Of a stretch of 64,000 nucleotides of DNA, positions 33,430 to 45,789 are shown one piece after another. The position numbers and the translations under genes are program-made. Origin of the DNA: Paralithodes platypus (lineage: Eukaryota > Arthropoda > Malacostraca > Decapoda > Lithodidae); the NCBI GenBank assembly GCA_032716605.1, contig CM064560.1, positions 11,499,083 through 11,563,082 on the forward strand, written 5' to 3'. Positions within the stretch are counted from its first letter, which is position 1. Each line of letters opens with the position of its first letter. The notes under the pieces are model-generated. The model saw only the letters and a program-made list of their open reading frames with translations. It ran no database searches and was not told the DNA's origin.

Positions 33430-35650
33430 TTGCCAGCCAATTTAGACTTAAAGAGAAAACACGTAAGTCCGATGATCAAAAGTCGCACAGGATAAGGACA
33501 AATGTCCCCCACAATCTCAGACTTGCTAGTGTGAATGTTGTTAGTTTGAATCTGCGTGCAAATGAAGTGGCTGAGATGTGTGAGAGGAGGCTAGTGGACG
33601 TCTGCTGTGTCCAGGAAACACTCTGGAAAAGACATGGGGTACAGTGGATTGTTGGAAGAAAGAAAAGATATAGGATATACTGGATGGGGGTGGAGACTGA
33701 TAAAGCGAAAGGAGGAGTGGGTGTTCTGGTGGCTGAAGAACTGGCGGAAAGTGTGCTTCAGATTACGAGAGTTAGTGAAAGGCTGATTGTTTTGAAGTTG
33801 AAAGTTGGTGGATGAATTCTGATTGTGATATCTGCATATGCCCCACAGGCTGGTCTACAGAAAGAGATAAAAGAGGACTTCTGGAATGACACCGTCAGTG
33901 TCATTTCATGCCTCTCGGAGAATGAAATAACAATCATGGGAGGGGACCTGAATGGTCATGTGGGAGCATCTGCAGATGGATACGAGAGGGTACATGGAGG
34001 AAATGGTTACGGAAGGAGGAATCTGGAAGATGAATATATACTGGAGTCCTGCGTTGCATTCAACATGGTTGTGTGTAACACGAAGTTCAAGAAAAGACAG
34101 AGCCATCTGATCACATATAACTCTTGGGTCTCCAGTAGCCAGATAGATTAATTCTTGGTTAACAGGAAAGACTGGAAACTGGTTCGGGATGTAAAGGTCA
34201 TCCCGAGCAAAGAATGTATCCCCCAGCATAAGCTACTTGTTTGCGACATGAGATTATACAGAGATCCTAAGCGCAAAAAGGTATGCATACCCAAAAGGAA
34301 AGTGTGGCTGCTGAAGAACAAGTAAGTTAGGGATAGGTTTCATAGTGAACTGGAGGAAATGAATAGAAATAAGGAAGCTAGGCCTAACGATGTAAATAGT
34401 CAATGGAACTTTCTTAAGCATAGCCTTATCGCTGCCACTGACAAAGTCTGTGGGAAAACAAAGGATCACCCCAGGAATAAGACCTCCTGGTGGTGGAACG
34501 ATGAGGTAGAACATGCTGTGAAAGAGAAAAGGAGATGCTTCAAAGCATGGAAGAAGGGAGGCAGCAAGGAGGAATACCAGGCAGCTAAACAAACTGCCAA
34601 AAGAGTTATTTACAATGCTAAAAAAGGCATTAAGGACCTGGTCCTCGAACAAGTGTGTAACACTGACAATCCCAATGGGATCTTCAACCTAGCTAGGCGA
34701 GTTAAAAATGACAGTAGGGATATCATAGGTGAACAGTGTGTTAGAAACGACAATGGGAAGATTGTGTATGCAGAAAATGAAATAAGAGAAGCATGGAAGG
34801 CACACTATAAACGATTGCTAAATGTAGAGTTTGAATGGGATAAGGAAGAGCTTAGTATCGAAAAACCAATATCTGGGCCCCCTCCTTTGATAGCGCCAGC
34901 TGTAATGAGCGACGCAATCAATAAAATGAAGGACGGTAAAGCTCCAGGGTGCTCTGACATTGTCGCTGAGATGATAAAAGCCTCAGAGGAGACAGGTGTC
35001 AACTGTCTGAGTTGATAAACTGAGTTGATAAACACCATTATTAAAGATGAGAAAACCCCAGAGGATTGGTACAACAGTGTAATAGTAAATATATACAAAG
35101 GAAAAGGGGATGCGCTAGATAGAGGTAATTATAGGGGCCTGCAAATGCTTGACCAAATCATGAAGGTCTGTGAGAGAGTCTTTGAGGGTTTGATCAGGCA
35201 AAGCATCTCCACAGATGATATGCAGTTTGGTTTTATGCCAGGATGTGGTACAACCGATGCTATCTTCATAGTCAGGCAGATAAGGAAAAATACTTGCTAA
35301 AAGGCAGGGATCTTTACTTTGTGTTTGTAGACCTGGAGATTCGGAGAAGGCCTTTGACAGGGTGCCTAGAGATGTTGTGCAGTGGGCTATGAGGAAACTT
35401 GGTGTGAAGAGTGGCTGGTGCGTGTGATAATGAAGATGTATGAGGATTCGCGAAGTGCGGTGAGGGTGAAGGGTGTACTGAGTGATGAGTTCGCAGTCCG
35501 TGTTGGAGTTCATCAGAGTTCAGTGTTAAGCCCCCTCCTCTTTATTATGGTCCTGGAGGCACTGTCTAGAGTTTTTAGAGGCCGATTCCCGTTGGAACTG
35601 TTTTATGCAGACGATTTAGTTCTAATAGCTGACAATATGCAATTAGATGC
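33430..35650 (+). pseudogene. RTE-like LINE (family E): endonuclease and RT, decayed
   Basis: One frame, broken by stops at 33813, 34149 and 34323, encodes the endonuclease: VVSLNLRANEVAEMCERRLV, DVCCVQETLWK (QET), KGGVGVLVAEEL, ISAYAPQAGLQ, MGGDLNGHVGASADGYERVH and SHLITYNSWVSSSQID. Then comes the linker TSWWWNDEVEHAVKEKRRC and the RT start KDGKAPGCSDIVAEMIKA. A 13-bp duplication (TGAGTTGATAAAC twice, about 35008-35033) lies at the next stop. The fingers follow (DWYNSVIVNIYKGKGDALD, NYRGLQMLDQIMKVCERV, MQFGFMPGCGTTDAIF). The palm is reached only through frameshifts: a LEKAFDRV-like block near 35350, then VHQSSVLSPLLF and LFYADDLVLIADN. Similarity stops at 35645 in a CT tract. It lies antisense in the cadherin intron between the 35966 and 32701 exons. 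Confidence 0.9.
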
Positions 35651-35713
35651 TCTCTCTCTCTCCCTTGTTCTTCTGTCTTTTCTTCTTCTTGGTGTTCTCT
35701 TCTCCTCGTATAT

Positions 35714-35755
<42 letters not shown>

Positions 35756-35757
35756 GA
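35714..35757. repeat. (TAGA)n microsatellite
   Basis: About ten TAGA units with one TAAA variant. The preceding 70 bases are pyrimidine-rich. It may be the simple 3' tail of the LINE, since other LINEs here end in such runs. Confidence 0.9.
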
Positions 35758-35965
35758 AATGCTTATTTTCAGATATATTTCACAGTAGACCTAAGCAAGA
35801 AGGAAGCTGTGTAATTCAACTTTGCAAACATAGGGCATATTTGATCACTTTCTTCTCTTGGTTTCACGTCCCCATTTTAGAATATTATAATGTATTCTGG
35901 CCCACAAAAAATGCTTAATAATATTTGCCCTCTCTCTCTCTCTCTCTCTCGCTCGCTCGTCCTAC

Positions 35966-36127
35966 CTGAGAGAGACGGAAGTAGCGTAGGAGAGTGGCGT
36001 GAAGGATAGAGCCAACTTGATGTAACTGTTGGGTAGGAAGGTGGTGGGCGTGGTGGGTGTCTCACAGGTGGACCCCGCCCACCCTGGATCACACTGGCAC
36101 CGCAGGGACTCCGGGGAACCCACGCAC
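35966..36127 (-). CDS. Cadherin-like gene exon: EGF-like C-terminal half and linker into laminin-G
   Basis: Minus-strand acceptor TATCATTCCCAG precedes 36127, and donor CTCAG/GTAGGA follows 35966. The 162-bp exon reads CVGSPESLRCQCDPGWAGST, CETPTTPTTFLPNSYI and KLALSFTPLSYATSVSLR. The C-x8-C-x-C-x8-C spacing with DPGW is an EGF-like C-terminal half, and the Thr/Pro linker followed by NSYIKLALSF is the conserved entry into LamG in arthropod classical cadherins. The codon phase (one base in, two out) matches both neighbouring exons, so all three splice in frame. The exon continues the EGF begun at 37530-37630. It has high G+C against AT-rich introns. No stop in frame. Confidence 0.85.
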
Positions 36128-36373
36128 CTGGGAATGATACACAAGGCACTCGGTATAGTCTACTCTTTTCCAGCTGATTGTAAATGGCCATATCTTCATC
36201 CTAATTACCTAGCTATTACGAATATTATGTACCGTAGTGAAATATGTCTCTAATGATGATGGAGAAGCAGAGTAATTTCATATTTTTCCATTAGGTATCG
36301 AGAAATCAGCTGCTAAACGATTCAATTTGCCATCAGCTGGAAGAAAAACAACTATAGTTAATGCTAATATTCC

Positions 36374-36592
36374 TAAAGCCGGTGTCACACAAGCACTTTT
36401 TCGAGCAATTTTTACGGGCAATTATGGTCTGGAAGTTTCAAAATTTACACTTTATCAGAATTCAGCCGCCTAACATAAATCTACCTTTAGTTTAGTTGCC
36501 GATACCAGTGCGAAAAAGTCCCGAAATTATACAAGTAAAAACTTGCTCATGGAAAATTGACGGAAAAAACGCTTGTGTGCCAGCGGCTTAAA
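36374..36592. mobile_element. About 220-bp MITE with TAAAGCCGGTGTCACACAAG ends
   Basis: The left end is TAAAGCCGGTGTCACACAAG and the right end reverse-complemented is TTTAAGCCGCTGGCACACAA. Pairing continues into GC(A/G)..TTTTT. No coding capacity. The target-site duplication is unclear, so the superfamily is not assigned (hAT-like possible). It lies in the intron between cadherin exons. Confidence 0.7.
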
Positions 36593-36894
36593 TGTGCAAA
36601 GAGGGAAATGGAAATCCCAGAAGCCTAGGAGAAACACAATCCTACCCAAGGGCACAGTGGCACCGTAGATGCACTGTTGAGCCGACACTGTTCAATCTTT
36701 GTCACACTCCTAAGCAGCTACAAACAAAACGATCGCAATCCTAATCGGCTTTGACTTATATTAGGCGAAGTTATATTATTTTAGTTTTGGTTAGTTAAGT
36801 TAAAGGTATTATGTCATGTTAGGCTTGGTTAATTAGGTTAGGATAGATTACACAGTTAATTTTAGTCTATGGCCGCCTTTACTAGAATTCCATA
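36593..36894. other. Intronic sequence, nothing recognised
   Basis: Contains several TTAGGTTAGG-like words but no open frame or defined repeat. Confidence 0.4.
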
Positions 36895-37045
36895 TACCCT
36901 GATTCAGCATTCCATGCAGTAAATTGGACGACGCATAATTTTAACCGAAAATGTCTCTATGGTAAAATATCGAAAAATACATATATAAAATTATGCAAGA
37001 AGGCTGTCGTCCAATATACTGCATGGAATGCTGAATCACCCTGTA
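36895..37045. mobile_element. 151-bp mariner-like palindromic MITE (TA target)
   Basis: Flanked by TA at 36893-36894 and 37046-37047. The right end reverse-complemented is TACAGGGTGATTCAGCATTC and the left end is TACCCTGATTCAGCATTC (two bases lost). The inverted arms extend about 45 bp through CATGCAGTA and TTGGACGAC. TACAGGGTG ends are common in arthropod mariner MITEs. Confidence 0.8.
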
Positions 37046-37048
37046 TAA

Positions 37049-37529
37049 CATGCATAAGTCACTCAGACAAACAGAAGTAATTCATGAACAAAATATATTC
37101 CTGAAAAGGGTGCACAAGGGGTGGTATATGCCTAATCTGTGACAAACACAAGTTATTCATTTTGCTTTTTTTCGCTCTTTTTAATAATGACTTGGAGTGC
37201 ATCGCTCGCATTACAGGGTAGTGTAATTGCATGCCATTTGAGTTTCATCTTAATGTAAAATAGTATTGATTATAGATTATATTTACTATACTAAGTTGAA
37301 GTGTCTAACATTCTTATTACATATACAAACACATACATGCACCGAACTAATGCTGTAAGTCTCCTATATAACTGAGGAGTGTGAACAATTCCAAGTGTTT
37401 TTTAATCTACCATTTTAACTGTCTTCTTAATTAAACAGTTGCATGCACCTCTTTACTCACTCTCACATACACTCTCTCCCAACAACTGCAATTCCAAATA
37501 TCTGTCAATGTTCCCTTCCCAATGCTAAC
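37049..37529. other. Intronic sequence, nothing recognised
   Basis: Lies between the mariner MITE and the cadherin exon. No repeat or coding motif seen. Confidence 0.4.
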
Positions 37530-37630
37530 CTGGCATGCAGACCGCAGTCTATTCCCGAGGCCAGGCAGTCGGTAGAGGGACAACCCGGAGTGCTGCCTCG
37601 ACTCACTACACCGCCACCCAAGTCCATTAG
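37530..37630 (-). CDS. Cadherin-like gene exon: linker and EGF-like N-terminal half
   Basis: Minus-strand acceptor TTTTTTTGCCTTCCTCAG precedes 37630, a strong pyrimidine tract, and donor GCCAG/GTTAGC follows 37530. The 101-bp exon starts in phase 0 and reads LMDLGGGVVSRGSTPG, then CPSTDCLASGIDCGLHAR, with the last codon completed by the next exon. The cysteines CPSTDC…DC join CVGS…CQC…C of the next exon to give a six-cysteine EGF module. Its meaning rests on that in-frame join and the matching phases. The preceding exon, presumably from the cadherin-repeat or cysteine-rich region, was not identified at higher coordinates. Confidence 0.75.
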
Positions 37631-37789
37631 CTGAGGAAGGCAAAAAAAGGACATTATTAAATAGTGGGTGTGATAGTACATGTTTCATATGCTCGTGCTC
37701 AGTCATACAGACTAATAAGACCGACAACAAAGCCACTCCAACAGTTTTCTCTCTCTCCAACACCCTTTCTCCTTTCACGACACCCTTTG

Positions 37790-38186
37790 AAAAGTAGATA
37801 CGAGGTGCCGTTGTACGGCATGTCCCTCAATACCTTCACCCATGTCATCCATGCTGGTTCAAATGATGTCATGCCCACCAGATCCGAAGAGCTGATGGAG
37901 AAATATCACAATATGATCCAGCACTACAAAAACCAAGTCAAAGAATATCAACATCTCAGGCATTCTCCCCAAGATCGATGCACATGACAAATTCTACGAC
38001 AAAGCCTTCAGCACAAACAGCAGACTAAAATCTTTGTGTCTGAAGGAAGAAGTTGAATTCATCAACCTCTGGGATCATTTCTATAACCAACCCAATTTGT
38101 TCCGCAAGGATGGCACTCATCTAAACCCTGTGGGTTCAGCATGCATGGGTCGTCTCCTACACGAAGCAGTCCGCAGCCAAAGATAA
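37790..38186 (+). pseudogene. LINE ORF1 with SGNH-hydrolase (esterase)-like C-terminal domain
   Basis: Two frames joined near 37935 give SRYEVPLYGMSLNTFTHVIH, HAGSNDVMPTRSEELMEKY, ISGILPKIDAHDKFYD, FSTNSRLKSLCLKEEVEF, NLWDHFYNQPNLFRKDGTHL and GRLLHEAVRSQR, then a stop at 38184-38186. GSND and the late DGTHLN resemble blocks III and V of SGNH hydrolases. Esterase-like ORF1 proteins are known from CR1/L2 LINEs. The catalytic Ser block (GDS) should lie upstream of 37790 and is not seen, so this is N-terminally truncated or decayed, plus a frameshift. Confidence 0.75.
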
Positions 38187-39959
38187 AAAAACGCTGCATC
38201 GACATAAATCATCCAACGCCAAGCAAAAAACAGAGGCAACCGAGGAACGCCAGTGATGCGGACCGAGGACAGCGAGGACCGAGGACAGCCATGAAAGTAA
38301 ATGTAGATCCGACCAGAACCAAAACTTTGATTAAATAGAGTTCCGTAAGTTCTAAAATCACAGCTTTAAAGGTTTTCTAAGCAAACGCTTGTAGCATACG
38401 CAATACATTTTCAGATTTAGAGGAATTAGTGCTTACTGAAAATTATGACGTGATTGGCATTACAAAATCTTGGCTCAATACAGAAGACAGAGTTTTTTAG
38501 CAGATTATTCACTTCCCGGTTATGTAATGTTTTAGAAAAGCCGAATAAATAAATATGGAGGTGGTGTTTTACTTGTTATCAAAGAAAGTCTTAACCTGAC
38601 CCTCTTGTCAAAACCTCAAATTGTGAACATCGACACATCCTTTGTGCAAATAAAGAATATTAAAGGTACAAACATAACACTTGCATTAATATACAGACCT
38701 CCAGTGCAAACTGACCGATAAATTTACGAACAAATTGCAGATGTAAGTAACTAAAAATACATCGTAATTTTTGACGCCTATAATTTACCTGTGACCAAGT
38801 GGGGCGATAGTCTTACTTCACACTCTGGACATGACTTGTAAACGAACTTGCAAGAGAGTTCGCTCTATCGATTTGTTCGATCGCCGACCCGTGGTAATAA
38901 CATTCTTGACCTTGTACTTTCAACAAAAGAAGAATTGATAGAGAATTTGCATGTCGGTGAAGAATTCAGTAACAGCGATTATCGTACGATAACCTTCAGT
39001 TTAAAGTTTACTAGTAATGAACCAAATAGCAGCATCGAGAAATTCCCTAATTTCAAGAGAGCAGACTTTCGTAAACTTAAAGCAATGTTTAAAGAAACTG
39101 ACTGGAGCTTTCTAATTAACAATAACGACATAAATACATCTTGGACATTATTCGCAACCACTTACCTAAAAGCAGTGCAAGACTGCATACCATCGAAAAT
39201 ACGGCGTACAGGCCATAATAAAAAGCCCAAATGGTGGAATAAAGAGATTTCAGACCGTTTGCTTGCTAAAAAGATAGCTAATGATAGATTAAAGTCCTCA
39301 CAAAATGACGAAGAACGGGTGAAATTTGTAGAACTACGATGCAAAGTAAAGAAGTTAATTAAGCAAAGTAAAAAGACCCTGGAGTTACATGTTGCGAATC
39401 AAAGTAAAACAAACCCGAAAGAATTCTATAGTTATATCAGAAAGAAGAAAGTAGTTACATCAACTGTTGGATCGTTAGTCGATGAATATGGAGAATACAC
39501 CAAAGACGAAATACAAATGAGTAATACCCTCAATACTTTCTTTGCATCAGTTTTTACAACAGAAGACCTCAGTGATATCCCTACAGCATCGCCAATTCAG
39601 ATTGATCATTCTGATGTTCTAAGCAATATCACCATTACAGAGAGAGAATCATTGAAATGTTTAGATAAACTCAAGGTAAATAAATTGCCTGGACCTGTTA
39701 CAATCTCACCTACATTTCTTAAGGAAGCTAAGGATGAGCTCTCCAAACCACTGACATTGTTATTCAATAAATCCTTGCAGTCTGGAACTATGCCTGATCA
39801 GTGGAAGCTAGCCAACGTAACACCGATATTAAAAAAAGGCAGCAAATCCCTGCCCAGTAACTATCGTCCAATTAGCTTAACCTCAGTTGTATGTAAAATG
39901 CTAGAAACACTCATAAGAGACAGACTCGTAAATCACTTAGAGGAAAATAACATACTTAA

Positions 39960-40439
39960 CCCTTAAAAAGAGGCTCACCACATAAGTCGTATTTAATAAA
40001 GCTGGACTATGTGGCGGCGCTCGACATAGGTCGAGTGGCAATTTCAGCACGTAATGTTGCTGAGAGAGAGAGACAAGTGGTGGCAGGAGACTAGCGAGCG
40101 TATGACTGCTCCAGACCACCGCGGCGAACCTACTGACATGAATCTCAGCTCCCTCCTCCCTCTCTCACTCGCTATATACGGAATTGTATCGGGAAAGTGG
40201 CTAATTACATGCTTTTTGCACTCGCGTTGCACGGTTATTGCAAGAAAACTAGCCATCATAAAAGGATCGTTATGGTGTCATTCGAAAGCTCTGTTTATGC
40301 CCTTTCAGGGATAGATACTTGTTTTACGTTCTGGGTCTTATTTAGGCATGAAAATGATCACGTAAACAGCCCTATTTTGGCTAAAAACACCCCGCTGGGC
40401 GGTACATATAAATAAACCGCATAGGCCGCTAAAGAAGGG
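39960..40439 (+). mobile_element. 480-bp piggyBac-type MITE (TTAA target), subfamily 1, nested in LINE ORF2
   Basis: TTAA at 39956-39959 and 40440-40443. The ends are CCCTTAAAAAGAGGCTCACC and, reverse-complemented, CCCTTCTTTAGCGGCCTATG. Removing it with one TTAA restores the LINE context (NNIL followed by the degenerate HGFVANRSC-type block). Same length as 9241-9720 and 51512-51991. Confidence 0.95.
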
Positions 40440-41009
40440 TTAAAGATGCTTAACACGGCGTTCGTAGCAAATGCTCCTGCTTAACAAACCTTTTAGACTT
40501 CTTCCACGATATCCTCAACCTCTATGATGAGAGTAAAGCTGTAGATATTATATACCTTGATTTTCAAAAGGCCTTTGACAAAGTTCCCCACAAACGTTTA
40601 CTGCTAAAACTAAAATCGCATGGAATACAAGACGGTGTATTGAAATGGATAGACAATTGGATCAGCGACAGAAAGCAAAGAGTAGTCATAAACAGTAAGG
40701 TATCTAGATGGACTAATGTAAGTAGCAGGATACCCCAGGAATCGGTACTAGGACCAATTCTCTTTCTAATTTACATCAACGACATAGATGAGGGTCTCAC
40801 CTGTACAATCTCAAAGTTTGCTGACGATACAAAAACTGCAAATAGGGTACTCTCAAAAGAACAAGTTGACAATATGCAACACAATCAAGATAAGTTGTCG
40901 TGTTGGGCCCAAACTTTGCAAATGAGTTTCAATGCGGATAAATGTAAAGTACTACATATCGGTACCGAAATGAGAAAGCAAACTATTCAATGAATGGCAC
41001 TCAGCTTAA

Positions 41010-41480
41010 CACTCAAGCTGCGGCGCCCGACATATGTCAGCCGAGAGAATAATGGCCACCCCTGCGGTGCCCGACAATAGTCGGAAGGGATTTTGAGCAT
41101 ATTATCGGCTCTGAGCGAGAGCCCACGCGTTGGGAGGACGATAGGCGGGCTCTGACCGTTCGACACGGCCCTAGTGCCATGACTGACACCAGCTCTGCAA
41201 CATTCCACAACCATGGCCTCGCGAGACCAGGAAAAAACTGGGGAAATTATCGTATTTTAGGGTTTTTAACCTCTCGTTGTGCGATCGCTACAGAATAACC
41301 CGTGGTCGTACAAGGATGATTCAGGTGTCATTGGAAAGCTCTATTATCGCCCTTTCACGGATACATAATTGTATTACGCTCTGGCTCTTGTTTATGCATG
41401 AAAAAGACCATGGAATGAAGCTCGTTTAGGGTAAATATGCCCGCCTGGCAGGTAGTAGAAGTTACAAACATCCCTGTCGG
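41010..41480 (+). mobile_element. 471-bp piggyBac-type MITE (TTAA target), subfamily 2, nested in LINE ORF2
   Basis: TTAA at 41006-41009 and 41481-41484. Starts CACTCAAGCTGCGGCGCC and ends CATCCCTGTCGG. The core GGTGTCATTGGAAAGCTC is shared with 21193-21669 and 30179-31102. Excision with one TTAA restores the LINE frame (MALSLRVMSVDRETDLGE). Confidence 0.95.
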
Positions 41481-42435
41481 TTAAGAGTTATGAGTGTAGA
41501 CAGAGAAACCGATCTGGGAGAAACGATATCAAGTAACCTAAAACCGAGTCAACAATGTTCAGAAGTTGTTAAGAAGGCAAACAAAATAATTAGCTTTATA
41601 GGCAGGTCATTTAAGCATAAATCCAAAGAAGTTATCCTAACTCTTTACAATTCCTTAGTCCGCCCTCTGCTGAAATAGTGCGTTCAATCCTGGTGCTCTT
41701 ATTACCAAAAAGATATAGAGAAGCTAGAACGAGTTCAACGTAGAGTTACCAAAATTATACCTCATTTTGAGCGTCTTAAGGAATTAAATCTATTTCCTTT
41801 AACCCAGCGCAGATTAAGAGGCAACTTAATTCAAGTGTTCAAAATCATCAAAGGCATCGACAATATGAACTGTAGTAAGTACTTCACTATCGACCAATCA
41901 AATTACACGTGGGGAAACGGTTGCAAAATTATTGGTAAATCTTTTAACTCACAAGAATCTAAGAATTTCTTCTTCAATCAAGTTGTCAACTTGTGGAATG
42001 GGCTTCCCCGAGATGTTATAGATTATAGCTCCGTTGATTATTTTAAACTTCGCCTTGGCAAATATCTTGCATCAAACCCGCGACTAACTGCGTTTGTAAA
42101 TGAATAACTTTATTTTATTACCCCCTCAGATTCATCAAGGATTATTGCGTATATATATATTACTTATTCATTACTCTCTCTTTCCCAGATATACGAAAGG
42201 TCACTTATAACTGTGTTATCTTACTAACCCATCTATCCCCTACTAACTTCCTAATCCTGCCACGGACATGAGTTCCAGGGCAGTAGTTCCCTTTCCAATT
42301 TTCCCTTACCACTCTAAACCACTGTCTGGACACTCGATTCTCAGTGTTTTGGTGGACAAGCAGCCTAGAGAGGTCACTAAATCTGTTGTTGCTAGATTTC
42401 CTTTGTACTCATTTGTACTTTGTACCTGCCCTGAC

Positions 42436-42912
42436 CTGACCTGAGCTAATTACCCATTGGCCGGGGTGGTAATCGTTACCATCAGAGAGGGGATTAAATG
42501 TAATTATCAACCTAGCTATTACCAGGCACCCTATTCCTCGAGAGGGTGATCAATCTACAAGACATTTTCCGAATTGTTGTGGATATAATGAATAATTATT
42601 TCGATATGATAACTTTGGTCAACGAGTTCCCTCATCATATAACATCCGTTTATTGGATGTTATGCTGAACGTTAGGCCTCCTTGGATGGTGTCGACTCGT
42701 GTGTTTTCGGATTTTGGCCTATTGACTGCGAGTGAAATATATGTGTGCCGAAAAGGTAGCAACTAACGAGCATAAAGTAAGGAATGGGTGATTGCATGTT
42801 GTGGACACATACAAACAACAGAGGAACAGTATGGAAGCGTATTGAGAGAGGCTATTGAATGATTGAATAGTGTAAAACATGAACAACATGTAAATTCATG
42901 ACTATGTCAGTC
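42436..42912. other. No recognisable feature
   Basis: Sequence beyond the LINE 3' UTR. No open frame or repeat that I recognise. Confidence 0.4.
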
Positions 42913-43620
42913 AATAAGTGTGACCATTACAGTATACAAGAGGGGAAGAGTGTTGAAGGAATAAGTGTGACCATTACAGTATACAAGAGGGGAAGAGTGT
43001 TGAAGGAATAAGTGTGACCATTACAGTATACAAGAGGGGAAGAGTGTTGAAGGAATAAGTGTGACCATTACAGTATACAAGAGGGGAAGAGTGTTGAAGG
43101 AATAAGTGTGACCATTACAGTATACAAGAGGGGAAGAGTGTTGAAGGAATAAGTGTGACCATTACAGTATACAAGAGGGGAAGAGTGTTGAAGGAATAAG
43201 TGTGACCATTACAGTATACAAGAGGGGAAGAGTGTTGAAGGAATAAGTGTGACCATTACAGTATACAAGAGGGGAAGAATGTTGAAGGAATAAGTGTGAC
43301 CATTACAGTATACAAGAGGGGAAGAGTGTTGAAGGAATAAGTGTGACCATTACAGTATACAAGAGGGGAAGAATGTTGAAGGAATAAGTGTGACCATTAC
43401 AGTATACAAGAGGGGAAGAGTGTTGAAGGAATAAGTGTGACCATTACAGTATACAAGAGGGGAAGAGTGTTGAAGGAATAAGTGTGACCATTACAGTATA
43501 CAAGAGGGGAAGAATGTTGAAGGAATAAGTGTGACCATTACAGTATACAAGAGGGGAAGAGTGTTGAAGGAATAAGTGTGACCATTACAGTATACAAGAG
43601 GGGAAGAGTGTTGAAGGAAT
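42913..43620. repeat. 47-bp minisatellite, 15 units
   Basis: Unit AATAAGTGTGACCATTACAG, TATACAAGAGGGGAAGAGTG, TTGAAGG. Units are nearly identical; the only recurrent variant is AGAGTG to AGAATG in three units. Confidence 0.97.
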
Positions 43621-45355
<1,735 letters not shown>

Positions 45356-45789
45356 TATATATATTTACAGTATATATAAATAAGCAGATACATTTGTTTA
45401 AAGTAGCGGATGTGTTTGGTAAGATTGGTCAGTCACATTACAGTATAATAACCCATGATTATTTCAAGAGTTATTGTATACTGTCATGATGACAAAATAT
45501 TGACCAAACAGCCAGATGTTGTTTTCATTTGGTCCGATACAAAACATTTATTAATGTGTAAGCTCTCTCCACATAACTCATATACCGGTGAAATTAAAGG
45601 GGACCATTTTATTTCAATTGTGGTTGGATAGTGCTATAATAATAATAATAATTAAAGTTGCAAGCAACGTTGTCCGGGGTTCGAGCGGTTTTGCAAGCAG
45701 GGTATTGTGTTGGATGAAAAAGCTGTGTCACAGATATCAAAAGATCATTTAACTTATCGGGAATGGAGAAACACAGAATGAACAGATTG

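Larger units (their letters stand above)
38340..42107 (+). pseudogene. Family B ORF2: endonuclease-RT, interrupted twice
   Basis: The endonuclease start NACSIRNTFSDLEELVLTEN, DVIGITKSWL (ITET altered to ITKS) and LIYRPPVQTD-like blocks are broken by stops up to 38850. From 38848 the frame is open: QESSLYRFVRSPTRGNNILD, SDYRTITFSLKF (SDH altered to SDY), KPKWWNKEISDRLL, DKLKVNKLPGPVTISPTF, NYRPISLTSVVCKMLETLI and LEENNIL. Beyond the first nested element: [40 protein letters not shown] and SKFADDTKTANRV. Beyond the second: VDRETDLGETISSNLKPSQQ, SLVRPLLK with a stop, then VVNLWNGLPRDVIDYSSV and PRLTAFVNE, stop 42107. PQES replaces PQGS. Inactive. Confidence 0.9.
37790..42435 (+). mobile_element. 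Family B LINE (CR1/L2-like), near full length, with two nested TTAA elements
   Basis: It contains ORF1 with an esterase-like domain (37790-38186), an ORF2 with endonuclease and RT (38340-42107), and a 3' UTR to about 42430, ending with TTTGTACTC repeats as in the antisense copy at 23.8 kb. Nested insertions at 39960-40439 and 41010-41480 split ORF2. The 5' end is uncertain. It lies upstream of the cadherin exon at 37630, antisense to that gene. Confidence 0.85.

Noticed and set aside
42913..43620. CRISPR-like array
   Set aside because: The 47-bp units are contiguous with no unique spacers, and this is eukaryotic DNA; it is a minisatellite.
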